Origin: Dama dama | Taxonomy: Eukaryota > Chordata > Mammalia > Artiodactyla > Cervidae | Reading direction: 5' to 3' | NCBI RefSeq assembly: GCF_033118175.1 | Contig: NW_026870906.1 | Location: forward strand, 620,001 to 684,000 | Length of the DNA stretch: 64,000 nt | Shown: piece by piece, positions 49,761 through 61,448 of the stretch | Position numbering within the stretch: the first letter of the stretch is position 1 | Layout of the letters: each line of letters begins with the position of its first letter | Position numbers and translations under genes: made by a program | Notes under the pieces: generated by a model | Databases searched by the model: none | What the model was told of the DNA's origin: nothing | Seen by the model: only the letters and a program-made list of their open reading frames with translations

Positions 49761-52082
49761 GTTCCACACCAAACGTGAAAGGAGCCTTGATTTCCTTGAT
49801 GGCACTCCAGAGAAAACCCAAGATCACTGTCTCATGTCTAGAGCGATCCTGAGGTCACTGGAGCAACACGAAAGGGCTCCGTGGACCCCAAATCAACTCG
49901 AGATGAGAGCTAGTCCCTGGCTTCGACTCAAGAGGAATACCAACTTTCCACAAGCACCTCAAGAGGAGGCTTCTCTCAGCTACAGGTATGTGAGAGGGAC
50001 CCTGAGTTTGTGGCCTCAAGTGGAATGGACATCGAGATGCTCTGACTCGAAGTAAGACCGGATATCCCTGCAGTGAATTGAATGCAGGCTCGTCTTGCAT
50101 CCCCCAAGACGAAGGGATGTCTGAATCCCCTGTGGAGTCCACAGAGAAAGACCTAGTTCTCCACCTCATCGCGACCGGAGGCCACACATCCTTTGAAAAC
50201 TCGAGAGGTCCGCGGAGATCAATGCTTCCAAAGGAGACGATGCCTGACTCCTCTTGAAAATGGATAGGAGTCCCAGGATCAATGTGGCACATGGAAAGGG
50301 ACCCTGGGTTTCCCGCCTCACGTGGAGACGCGTCCCAATGGCCATGCCAAGACTCGAGGACAATCCCGAGGTATCCCTCGCACCTAGGCAGGAGTCCTGA
50401 CGTCGCTGAACAAACACGTGACTGGAAGGGCCCTCCCCGTCGTAACTCGAGAATATACCCCAGGTTCCGGCCGCAACTCGAGAAAAACCATGAGACATCC
50501 CCCTCGCCGCGAGACGAGGCCCGATTCTCCTGCACTGCGCGCAGAGCAATGCCATGTTCCACATCAAACATGAAATGAGCCTTGATTTCCTTGATGGCAC
50601 TCCAGAGAACACCCAAGATCACTGTCTCAAGTCCAGAGGGATTCTGAGGTCACTGTAGCAACACGAAAGGGCTCCGTGGACCCCAAATCAACTCGACATG
50701 AGAGCTTCGTCCCTGGCTTCGACTCAAGAGCAATACCCACTTTCCACAAGCACCTCAAGAGGAGGCTTCTCTCAGCTACAGGTATGTGAGAGGGACCCTG
50801 ATTTTGTGGCCTCAAGTGAAATGGACACCGAGATGCTCTGACTCAAAGGAAGGCCAGATATCCCTGCAGTGAATTGAATGCAGGATAGTCTTGCCTATCT
50901 GACGATGAAGGGATGTCTGAATGCCCTCTGGAAACCACAGAGAAAGACCTAGTTCTCCGCCTCATCGCGACCGGAGGCCTGACGTCCTTTGAAAACTCGA
51001 GAGGTCCGCGGAGATCAATGCTTTCAAAGGAGACGATGCCTGACTCCTCTTGAAAATATATAGGAGTCCCAGGATCAATGTGGCTCGTGGAAAGGGACCC
51101 TGGGTCTCCCGCCTCATGTGGAGACGCGTCCTAATTGCCATGCCAAGACTCGAGGAGAATCCCGAGGTGTCCCTCGCACCGAGGCAGGAGTCCTGACATC
51201 GCTGAACAAACAGGTGTCTGGAAGGGCCCTCCCCGTCATAACTAGAGAATATATCCCAGGTTCCGGCCGCAACTCGAGAAAATCCATGAGACTTCCCCCT
51301 CGCAGTGACTTGAGGCCCGATTCACCTGCACTGCGTGCAGAGCAATTCCGTGTTCCACATCAAACATGAAAGGAGCCTTGATTTCCTTGATGGCACTCCA
51401 GAGAACACCCAAGATCACTGTCTCAACTCTAGAGGGATCCTGAGGTCACTGTAGCAACACGAAAGGGCTCGTTGGACCCCAAATCAACTCGAGATGAGAG
51501 CTTCGTCCCTGGCTTCGACTCCAGAGGGATACCCACTTTCCACAAGCACCTCAAGAGGAGGCTTCTCTCAGCTACAGGTATGTGAGAGGGACCCTGAGTT
51601 TGTGGCCTCAAGTGGAATGGACACCGAGATGCTCTGACTCGAAGGAAGGCCGGATATCCCTGCAGTGAATTGAATGCAGGCTCGTCTTGCCTCTCCCACG
51701 ACGAAGGGATGTCTGAATCCCCTGTGGAGACCACAGAGAAAGACCTAGTTCTCCGCCTCATCGCGACCGGAGGCCTCACCTCCTTTGAAAACTCGAGAGG
51801 TCCGCGGAGATCAATGCTTCCAAAGGAGACGATGCCTGACTCCTCTTGAAAATGGATAGGAGTCCCAGGATCCCTGTGGCACGTGGAAAGGGACCCTGTC
51901 GCTCCCGCCTCACGTGGAGACGCGTCCCAATGGCCATGCCAAGACTCGAGGAGAATCCCGAGGTGTCCTTCGCACCTAGGAAGGAGTCCTGACGTCGCTA
52001 AACAAACACGTGTCTGGAAGGGCCCTCCCCATCGTAACTCGAGAATATACCCCAGGTTCCGGCCGCAACTCGAGAAAAACCA

Positions 52083-53499
52083 TGAGAAATCCCCCTCGCC
52101 GCGAGATGAGGCCCTATTCCCCTGCACTGCGTGCAGAACAATTCCGTGTTCCACATCAAACATGAAAGGAGCCTTGATTTCCTTGATGGCACTCCAGAGA
52201 ACACCCAAGATCACTGTTTCAAGTCCAGAGGGATACTGAGGTCACTGTAGCAACACAAGAGGGCTCCGTGGACCCATAATCAACTCGAGATGAGAGCTTC
52301 GTCCCTGGCTTCGACTCAAGAGGAATACCCACTTTCCACAAGCACCTCAAGAGGAGGCTTCTCTCAGCTACAGGTATGTGAGAGGGACCCTGAGTTTGTG
52401 GCCTCAAGTGGAATGGACACCGAGATGCTCTGAATCGAAGGAAGGCCGGATATCCCTGCAGTGAATTGAATGCAGGCTCGTCTTGCCTCTCCCACGACGA
52501 AGGGATGTCTGAATCCCCTGTGGCGACCACAGAGAAACACCTAGTTACCCGCCTCATCGTGACCGGAGGCCTCACATCCTTAGAAAACTCGAGAGGTCCG
52601 CGGAGATCAATGCTTCCAAAGGAGACGATGCCTGACTCCTCTTGAAAATGGATAGGAGTCCCAGGATCCCTGTGGCACGTGGAAAGGGACCCTGGGTCTC
52701 CCGCATCACGTGGAGACTCGTCCCAATGGCCATGCCAAGCCTCGAGGAGAATCCCGAGGTGTCCCTCGCACCTAGGCAGGAGTCCTGACGTCGCTGAACA
52801 AACATGTGTCTGGAAGGGCCGTCCCCGTCGTAACACGAGAATATACCCCAGGTTCCGGCCGCCACTCGAGAAAAACCATGAGACTTCCCCCGGGCCGTGA
52901 GACGAGGCCCGATTCCCCTGCACTGCGCGCAGACTGATGCCATGTTCCTCATCAAACATGAAAGGAGCCTTGATTTCCTTGATGGCACTCCAGAGAACAC
53001 CCAAGATCACTGTCTCAAGTCCAGAGGGATACTGAGGTCCCTGTAGCAACACGAAAGGGCTCCGTGGACCCCAAATCAACTCGAGATGAGAGCTTCGTCC
53101 CTGGCTTCGACTCAAGAGGAATCCCCACTTTCCACAAGCACCTCAAGAGGAGGCTTCTCTCAGCTACAGGTATGTGAGAGGGACCCTGAGTTTGTGGCCT
53201 CAAGTGGAATGGACACCGAGATGCTCTGACTCGAAGGGAGGCCGAATAATCCTGCAGTGAATAGAATGCAGGCTCGTCTTGCCTCTCCCACGACGAAGGG
53301 ATGTCTGAATCCCCTGTGGAGACCACAGAGAAAGACCTATTTCTCCGCCTCATCGGGACCGGAGGCCTCACGTCCTTTGAAAACTCGAGAGGTCCGCGGA
53401 GATGAATGCTTTCAAAGGAGACGATGCCTGACTCCTCCTGAAAATGGATAGGAGTCCCAGGATCCCTGTGGCACGTGGAAAGGGACCCTGGGTCTCCCG
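52083..53499. repeat. Long-range duplication, 10-monomer offset, left copy
   Basis: This matches about 60,031-61,448 at offset 7,948 bp. Shared private variants include 'catgagaaatccccc', 'gaggccctattccc', 'gcagaacaattccg', 'gacccataatcaactc', 'ctgaatcgaaggaagg', 'ctgtggcgaccacag', 'catccttagaaaac', 'gtggagactcgtccc', 'gcgcagactgatgcc', 'gttcctcatcaaac' and 'gtgaatagaatg'. A handful of differences were seen, for example 'gaaacacctag' here against 'gaaagacctag', and 'cgaataatcc' against 'cgaatatccc'. Similarity fades after about 53,500. Confidence 0.88.
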
Positions 53500-53689
53500 T
53501 ATCACATGGAGACGCGTCCCAATGGCCATGCCAAGACTCGAGGAGAATCCCGAGGTGTCCCTCGGACCTAGGCAGGAGTTCTGACGTCGCTGAACAGACA
53601 CGTGTCTGGACGGGCCCTCCCCGTCGTAACTTGAGAATATACCCCAGGTTCCGGCCGCAACTCGAGAAAAACCATGAGACTTCCCCCTC

Positions 53690-53850
53690 GACGCGAGATG
53701 AGGCCCGATTCCCCTGCACTGCGTGCAGAGCAATTCCGTGTTCCCCATCAAACGTGAAAGGAGCCTTGATTTCCTTGATGGCACTCCAGAGAAAACCCAA
53801 GATCACTGTCTCAAGTCTAGAGGGATCCTGAGGTCACTGTAGCAACACGA
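53690..53850. repeat. Type II patch inside a type I monomer
   Basis: Within an otherwise type I monomer, this short tract has the type II run 'ctcgacgcgagatg', 'gttccccatcaaacgtg' and 'gagaaaacccaag'. 'gttccccatc' is otherwise seen near 36,244 in the central type II block, and 'ctcgacgcgag' near 26,640 and 29,030. Type I variants resume downstream ('acccactttcc' near 53,920). The equivalent place in the 10-monomer partner (about 61,640-61,800) is type I. This fits a gene-conversion-like tract of about 150 bp. Confidence 0.7.
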
Positions 53851-55799
53851 ACGTGCTCCCTGGACCCCAAATCACTCGAGATGAGAGCTTCATCCCTGGC
53901 TTCGACTCAAGAGGATTACCCACTTTCCACAACCACCACAAGCGGAGGCTTCTCTCAGCTACAGGTATGTGAGAGGGACCCTGAGTTTGTGGCCTCAAGA
54001 GGAATGGACACCGAGATGCTCTGACTTGAAGGAAGGCCGGATATCCCTGCAGTGAATTGAATGCAGGCTCGTCTTGCCTCTCCCTCGACGAAGGGATGTC
54101 TGAATCCCCTGTGGAGACCACAGAGAAAGAGCTAGTTCTCCGCCTCATCGCGACCGGAGGCCTCACGTCCTTTGAAAACTCGAGAGGCCCGCGGAGATCA
54201 ATGCTTCCAAAGGAGACGATGCCTGACTCCTCTTGAAAATGGATAGGAGTCCCAGGATCCCTGTGGCACGTGGAAAGGGACTCTGGGTCTGCCGCCTCAC
54301 GAGGAGACGCGTCCCAATTGCCATGCCAAGACTCGAGGAGAATCCCGAGGTGTCCCTCGCCCCTAGGCAGGAGTTCTGACGTCGCTGAACAAACACTTGT
54401 CTGGAAGGGCCCTCCCCGTCGGAACTCGAGAATATACCCCAGGTTCCGGCCGCAACTCGAGGGAAACCATGAGCCTTCCCCTTCGCCCCGAGATGAGGCC
54501 TGATTCCCCTACACTGCGTGCAGAGCAATTCCGTGTTCCACATCAAACATGAAAGGAGCCTTGATTTCCTTGATGGCACTCCAGAGAACACCCAAGATCA
54601 CTGTCTCAAGTCTAGAGGGATCCTGAGGTCACTGTAGCAACACGAAAGGGCTCTGTGGACCCCAAATCAACTCGAGATGAGAGCTTCGTCCCTGGCTTCG
54701 ACTCAAGAGGAATACCCACTTTCCACAAGCACCTCAAGAGGAGGCTTCTCTCAGCTACAGGTATGTGAGAGGGAACCTGAGTTTGTGGACTCAAGTGGAA
54801 GGGACACCGAGATGCTCTGACTCGAAGAAAGGCCGGATATCCCTACAGTGAATTGAATGCGCGCTCGTCTGGCCTCTCCCACGACGAAGGGATGTCTGAA
54901 TCCCCTCTGGAGACCAAAGAGAAAGACCTAGTTCTCCGCCTCATCGCGACCGGAGGCCTCACGTCCTTTGAAACCTCGAGAGGTCCGCGGAGATCAATGC
55001 TTCCAAAGGAGACGATGCCTGACTCCTCCTGAAAATGGATAGGAGTCCCAGGATCCCTGTGGCACGTGGAAAGGGACCCTGGGTCTCCCGCCTCACGTGG
55101 AGACGCGTCCCAATGGCCATGCCAAGACTCGAGGAGAATCCCGAGGTGTCCCTCGCACCTAGGAAGGAGTCCTAACGTCGGTGAACAAACACGTGTCTGG
55201 AAGGGCCCTCCCCGTCGTAACTCGAGAGTATACCTCAGGTTCCGGCCGCAACTCGAGAAAAACCATGAGACTTCCCCCTCGCCGCCAGATGAGGCACGAT
55301 TCCCCTGCACTGCGTGCAGAGCAATTCCGTGTTCCACATCAAACATGAAAGTAGCCTTGATTTCCTTGATGGCATTCCAGAGAACACCCAAGATCACTGT
55401 CTCAAGTCTAGAGGGATCCTGAGGTCACTGTAGCAACACGAAAGAGCTCCGTAGACCCCAAATCATCTCGAGATGAATGCTTCGTCCCTGGCTTCGACTC
55501 AAGAGGAATCCCCACTTTCCACGAGCACCTCAAGAGGAGGATTCTCTCAGCTACAGGTATGTGAGAGGGACCCTGAGTTTGTGGCCTCAAGTGGAATGGA
55601 CACCGAGATGCTCTGACTCGAAGGAAGGCCGGAAAACCCTGCAGTGAATTGAATGCAGGCTCGTCTTGCGTCTCTCACGATGAAGGGATTTCTGAATCCC
55701 ATGTGGAGACCACAGAGAGAGACCTAGTTCTCCGCCTCATCGCGACCGGAGGCCTCACGTCCTTTGAAAACTCGAGAGGCCGGCGGAGATTAATGCTTC

Positions 55800-57480
55800 C
55801 AAAGGAGACGATGCCTGACTCCTCTTGAAAATGGATAGGAGTCCCAGGATCCCTGTGGCACGTGGAAAGGGACCCTGGGTCTCCCGCCTCACGTGGAGAC
55901 GCGTCCCAATGGCCATGCCAAGACTCGAGGAGAATCCCGAGGTGTCCCTCGCCCCTAGGCAGGAGTCCTGACGTCGCTGAACAAACACGTGTCTGGAAGG
56001 GACCTCCCCGTCGTAACTCGAGAATATACCCCAGGTTCCGGCCGCCACTCGAGAAAAACCATGAGAATTCCCCGTCGCCGCGAGATGAGGCCCGATTCCC
56101 CTGCAGTGCGTGCAGAGCAATTCCGTGTTCCACATCAAACATGAAAGGAGCCTTGATTTCCTTAATATCATTCCAGAGAAAACCCAAGATCACTGTCTCA
56201 AGTCCAGAGGGATCCTGAGGTCACTGGAACAACACGAAAGGGCTCCGGGGACCCCAAATCAACTCCAGATGAGAGCTTAGTCCCTGGCTTCGACTCAAGA
56301 GGAATTCCAACTTAACACAAGCACCTCAAGAGGAGGCTTCTCTCAGTTACAGGTATGTGAGAGGGACCCTGAATTTGTGGCCTCAAGTGGAATGGACACC
56401 AAGATGCTCTGACTCGAAGTAAGGCCAGATATCCCTGCAGGGAATTGAATGCAGGCTCGTCTTGCATCTCCCAAGACGAAGGGATGTCTGAATCCCCTGT
56501 GGAGACCACAGAGAAAGACCTAGTTCTCTGCCTCATCGCGACCGGAGGCCTCACATCCTTTGAAAACTCGAGAGGTCTGCAGAGATCAATGCTTCCAAAG
56601 GAGACGATGCCTGACTCCTCTTAAAAATGGATAGGAGTCCCAGGATTCCTGTGGTACGTCGAAAAGGACCATGGGTCTCCCGCCTCACGTGGAGACGCGT
56701 CCCAATTGCCATGCCAAGACTCGAGGAGAATACCGAGTGTCCATCCCACCTAGGCAGGAGCCCTGACGTCGCTGAACAAACACGTGTCTGGAATGGACCT
56801 CCCGTCGTAACTCGAGAATATACCCCAGGTTCCGGAGGCAACTCGAGAAAAACCATGAGACTTCCCCCTTGCCGGGAGATGAGGCCTGATTCCCCTGCAC
56901 TGCGTGCAGAGCAGTTCCGTGTTCCACATCAAACTTGAAAGGAGCCTTGATTTCCTTGAGGGCACTCCAGCAAAAACCCAAGATCACTGTCTCAAGTCTA
57001 GAGGGATCCTGAGGTCACTGGAGCAACACAAAAGGGCTCCGTGGACCGCAAATCAAGTCGAGATTAGAGCTTAGTCCCTGGCTTTGACTCAAGAGGAATA
57101 TCAACTTTCCACAAGCACCTCAAGAGGAGGCTTCTCTCAGCTACAGGTATGTGATAGGGACCCTGCGTTTGTGGCCTCAGGTGGAATGGACACCGAGATG
57201 CTCTGACTAGAAGTAAGGCCGGATATCCCTGCAGTGAATTGAGTGCAGGCTCGTCTTGCATCTCCCAAGACGAAGGGATGTCTGAATCCCCCGTGGAGAC
57301 CACAGAGAAAGACCTAGTTCTCCTCCTCATCGCGACCGGAGGCCTCACACACTTTGAAAACTCGAGAGGTCCGGGGAGATCAATGCTTCCAAAGGAGACG
57401 ATGCCTAACTCCTCTTGAAATGGATAGGAGTCCCAGGATCCCTGTGGCACGTGGAAAGGTACCCTGGGTCTCCCGCCTCA
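55800..57480. repeat. Long-range duplication, 13-monomer offset, right copy
   Basis: Partner of about 45,465-47,145 at offset 10,335 bp. It begins inside the monomer whose left part resembles 24.66 kb and ends near 57,481-57,498. It is followed by a monomer (about 57.5-58.25 kb) with no counterpart at this offset, which carries 'cacctacacaggag', 'cgttactcgag' and 'ggttacggccg'. That extra monomer shifts the alignment from 13 to 14 monomers. Confidence 0.88.
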
Positions 57481-60024
57481 CGTGGAGACGCGTCCCAATG
57501 GCCATGCCAAGACTCGAGGAGAATCCCGAGGTGTCCCTCGCACCTACACAGGAGTCCTGACGTCGCTGAACAAACACGTGTCTGGAAGGGCCCTCCCCGT
57601 CGTTACTCGAGAATATACCCCAGGTTACGGCCGCAACTCGAGAAAAACCATGAGACATCCCCCTCGCCGCGAGATGAGGCCCGATTCCCCTGCACTGCGT
57701 GCAGAGAAATTCCGTATTCCACATCAAACCTGAAAGGAGCCTTGATTTCCTTGATGGCACTCCAGAGAAAACCCAAGATCACTGTCTCAAGTCTAGAGGG
57801 ATCCTGAGCTCACTGGAGCAACAGGAAAGGGCTCCGTGGACCCCAAACCAACGAGATGAGAGCTTAGTCCCTGGCTTCGACTCAAGAGGAATATCAACTT
57901 TCCACAAGCACCTCAAAAGGAGGCTTCTCTCATCTACAGGTATGTGAAAGGGACCCTGAGTTTGTGGCCTCAGGTGGAATGGACACCGAGATGCTCTGAC
58001 TCGAAGTAAGTCCGGATGTCCCTGCAGTGAATTGAATGCAGGCTCGTCTTGCATCTCCCAAGACGAAGGGATGTCTGAATCCCCTGTGTACTCCAGAGAA
58101 AAAGACCTAGTTTTCCGCCACATTGCGACCGGTGGCCTCACATCCTTTGAAAACTCGAGATGTCCACGGAGATCAATGCTTCCAAAGGAGACGATGCCTG
58201 ACTCCTCTTGAAAATGGATAGGAGTCCCAGGATCCCTGTGGCACGTGGAAAGGGACCCTGGGTCTCCTACCTCACGTGGAGACGCGGCCCAATTGCCATG
58301 CCAAGACTCGAGGAGAATCCCGAGGTGTCCCCCGCACCTAGGCCCGATTCCTGACGTCGCTGAACAAACACATGTCTGGAAGGGCCCTCCCCGTCGTAAC
58401 TCGAGAATATACCCCAGGTTCCGGCCACAACTCGAGAAAAACCATGAGACTTCCCACTCGCCCCGAGATGAGGCCCGATTCCCCTGCACTGCGTGCAGAG
58501 CAATTCCGTGTTCCACATCAAACGTGAAAGGAGCCTTGATTTTCTTGATGGCACTCCAGAGAAAACCCAAGATCATTGTCTCAAGTCTAGAGTGATCCTG
58601 AGGTCACTGGAGCAACAGAAAAGGGCTCCGTGGACCCCAAATCAACTCGAGATGAGAGCTTAGTCCCTGGCTTCGACTCAAGAGGAATACCACCTTTCCA
58701 CAAGCACCTGAAGAGGAGGCTTCTCTCAGCTCTGGATATGTGAGAGGGACCCTGAGTTTGTGGCCTCCAGTGGAATGGACACTGAGATGCTCTGACTCGA
58801 AGTAAGGCCGGATATCCCTGCAGTGAATTGAATGCAGACTCGCGTTGCATCTCCCAAGACGAAGGGATGTCTGAATCCCCTGTGGAGACCACAGAGAAAG
58901 ACCTAGTTCTCCACCTCATCGCGACCGGAGGCCTCACATCCTTTGAAAACTCGAGAGGTCCGCGGAGATCAATGCTTCCAAAGGAGACGATGCCTGACTC
59001 CTCTTGAAATGGATAGGAGTCCCACAATCCCATGGCACTTGGAAAGGGACCCTGGGTCTCCCGCCTCACGTGGAGACGCGTCCCTATTGCCTTGCCAAGA
59101 CTCCCTGAGAATCCCGAGGTGTCCCGCGCACCTAGGCAGGAGTGCTGACGTCGCTGAACAAACACGTGTCTGGAAGGGCCCTCCCCGTAGTAACTCGAGA
59201 ATATACCCCAGGTTCCGGCCGCAACTTGAGAAAAACCATGAGACATCCCCCGCGCCGCGAGATGAGGCCGGATTCCCCTGCACTGCGTGCAGAGCAATTC
59301 CGTGTTCCACATCAAACGTGAAAGGAGCCTTGATTTCCTTGTTGGCACTCCAGAGAAAACCCAAAATCACTGTCTCAAGTATAGAGGGATCCTGAGGTCA
59401 CTGGAGCAAGACGAAAGGGCTCCGTGGACCCCAAATCAACTCGAGATGAGAGCTTAGTCCCTGGCTTCGACTCAAGAGGAATACCAACTTTCCACAAGCA
59501 CCTCAAGAGGAGGCTTCTCTCAGCTACAGGTATGTGAGAGGGACCCTGAGTTTGTGGCCTCAAGTGGAATGGACACCGAGATGCTCTGACTCGAAGTAAG
59601 GGCGGATATCCCTGCAGTGAATTGAATGCAGGCTCGTCTTGCATCTGCCAAGAAGAAGGGATGTCTGAATCCCCTGTGGAGACCACAGAGAAAGACCTAG
59701 ATCTCGGCCTCATCGCGACCGGAGGCCTCACATACTTGAAAACTCGAGAGGTCCGCGGAGATCTATGCTTCCAAAGGAGACGAAGCCTGACTCCTCTTGA
59801 AAATGGATAGGAGTCCCAGGATCCGTGTGGCACGTGGAAAGGGACCCTGGGTCTCCCGCCTACATGGCGACGCGTCCCAATTGCCATGCCAAGACTCGAG
59901 GAGAATCCCGAGTGTCCATCCCACCTAGGCAGGAGCCCTGACGTCGCTGAACAAACACGTGTCTGGAATGGACCTCCCGTCGTAACTCGAGAATATACCC
60001 CAGGTTCCGGAGGCAACTCGAGAA
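56175..60024. repeat. Type II satellite block, third
   Basis: About five monomers are of type II, almost all accounted for as copies of the 45.8-48.9 kb block at 13- and then 14-monomer offsets. The left edge copies the type I to II transition of 45.84 kb. The right edge is the chimeric junction at 60,013-60,035. A short type I-like stretch ('ccaatggcc' at about 57,495) lies in the non-duplicated monomer. Confidence 0.8.
58330..60012. repeat. Long-range duplication, 14-monomer offset, right copy
   Basis: Partner of about 47,200-48,882. The copies differ by scattered substitutions ('gcttagtcc' here against 'gcttattcc'; 'atccgtgtggcacgtgg' here against 'atctgtgtggcacctgg') and by the patch near 58,925-58,975, which is standard type II here. 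It ends exactly where the chimeric monomer begins. Confidence 0.85.
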
Positions 60025-60035
60025 AAACCATGAGA
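60013..60035. repeat. Crossover interval in chimeric monomer
   Basis: Left of this interval the sequence follows the 48.9-kb monomer ('ttccggag' ends at 60,012). Right of it the sequence follows the 52.1-kb monomer ('aaatccccctcgccgcg' from 60,035). The 23 bp between, 'gcaactcgagaaaaaccatg' plus 'aga', are identical in both parents, so the switch happened within them. Downstream 'gaggccctattccc' and 'gcagaacaattccg' are private to the 52.1-kb parent. The tract contains the conserved 'ctcgag' subunit core. Confidence 0.87.
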
Positions 60036-61448
60036 AATCCCCCTCGCCGCGAGATGAGGCCCTATTCCCCTGCACTGCGTGCAGAACAATTCCGTGTTCC
60101 ACATCAAACATGAAAGGAGCCTTGATTTCCTTGATGGCACTCCAGAGAACACCCAAGATCACTGTTTCAAGTCCAGAGGGATACTGAGGTCACTGTAGCA
60201 ACACGAGAGGGCTCCGTGGACCCATAATCAACTCGAGATGAGAGCTTCGTCCCTGGCTTCGACTCAAGAGGAATACCCACTTTCCACAAGCACCTCAAGA
60301 GGAGGCTTCTCTCAGCTACAGGTATGTGAGAGGGACCCTGAGTTTGTGGCCTCAAGTGGAATGGACACCGAGATGCTCTGAATCGAAGGAAGGCCGGATA
60401 TCCCTGCAGTGAATTGAATGCAGGCTCGTCTTGCCTCTCCCACGACGAAGGGATGTCTGAATCCCCTGTGGCGACCACAGAGAAAGACCTAGTTACCCGC
60501 CTCATCGTGACCGGAGGCCTCACATCCTTAGAAAACTCGAGAGGTCCGCGGAGATCAATGCTTCCAAAGGAGACGATGCCTGACTCCTCTTGAAAATGGA
60601 TAGGAGTCCCAGGATCCCTGTGGCACGTGGAAAGGGACCCTGGGTCTCCCGCATCACGTGGAGACTCGTCCCAATGGCCATGCCAAGACTCGAGGAGAAT
60701 CCCGAGGTGTCCCTCGCACCTAGGCAGGAGTCCTGACGTCGCTGAACAAACATGTGTCTGGAAGGGCCCTCCCCGTCGTAACACGAGAATATACCCCAGG
60801 TTCCGGCCGCAACTCGAGAAAAACCATGAGACTTCCCCCTCGCCGTGAGACGAGGCCCGATTCCCCTGCACTGCGCGCAGACTGATGCCATGTTCCTCAT
60901 CAAACATGAAAGGAGCCTTGATTTCCTTGATGGCACTCCAGAGAACACCCAAGATCACTGTCTCAAGTCCAGAGGGATACTGAGGTCCCTGTAGCAACAC
61001 GAAAGGGCTCCGTGGACCCCAAATCAACTCGAGATGAGAGCTTCGTCCCTGGCTTCGACTCAAGAGGAATCCCCACTTTCCACAAGCACCTCAAGAGGAG
61101 GCTTCTCTCAGCTACAGGTATGTGAGAGGGACCCTGAGTTTGTGGCCTCAAGTGGAATGGACACCGAGATGCTCTGACTCGAAGGGAGGCCGAATATCCC
61201 TGCAGTGAATAGAATGCAGGCTCGTCTTGCCTCTCCCACGACGAAGGGATGTCTGAATCCCCAGTGGAGACCACAGAGAAAGACCTATTTCTCCGCCTCA
61301 TCGGGACCGGAGGCCTCACGTCCTTTGAAAACTCGAGAGGTCCGCGGAGATGAATGCTTTCAAAGGAGACGATGCCTGACTCCTCCTGAAAATGGATAGG
61401 AGTCCCAGGATCCCTGTGGCACGTGGAAAGGGACCCTGGGTCTCCCGC
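60036..61448. repeat. Long-range duplication, 10-monomer offset, right copy
   Basis: Partner of about 52,088-53,499 at offset 7,948 bp. It starts at the crossover interval and fades near 61,448, where 'cccgcgtcacgtgg' faces 'cccgtatcacatgg'. After this the sequence resembles left-end monomers instead ('gggcactccccatcg' and 'actcaagaatat', as near 4,295-4,320). Confidence 0.87.

Larger units (their letters stand above)
45840..50200. repeat. Type II satellite block, second
   Basis: About five and a half monomers carry type II variants. Several are shorter than average (793, 793, 795 and 791 bp) because of shared single-base deletions such as 'gagtgtccatccc', 'ctcttgaaatgg' and 'catacttgaaaa'. 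The right edge is gradual: 'gaagtaagacc' (type II) is present at about 50,049, 'cccccaagacgaagg' at about 50,102, and type I 'ccaatggcc' appears at about 50,335. Confidence 0.78.
50200..56175. repeat. Type I satellite block, third
   Basis: About seven and a half monomers are mostly type I. Those at 50.3-53.4 kb resemble the left end of the window ('gagacgaggcccg', 'gcgcagactgatgcc', 'gtgaatagaatg', 'ctgaatgccctctgg' near 50,920), whereas those at 53.9-56.1 kb resemble the 17-26 kb and 44-45 kb type. At about 55.68-55.79 kb 'gggatttctgaatcccatg' and 'cagagagagacc' match the monomer at about 24.66 kb. A short type II patch sits at about 53,690-53,850. Isolated 'aattgcc' occurs near 51,130 and 54,315. 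Confidence 0.75.
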
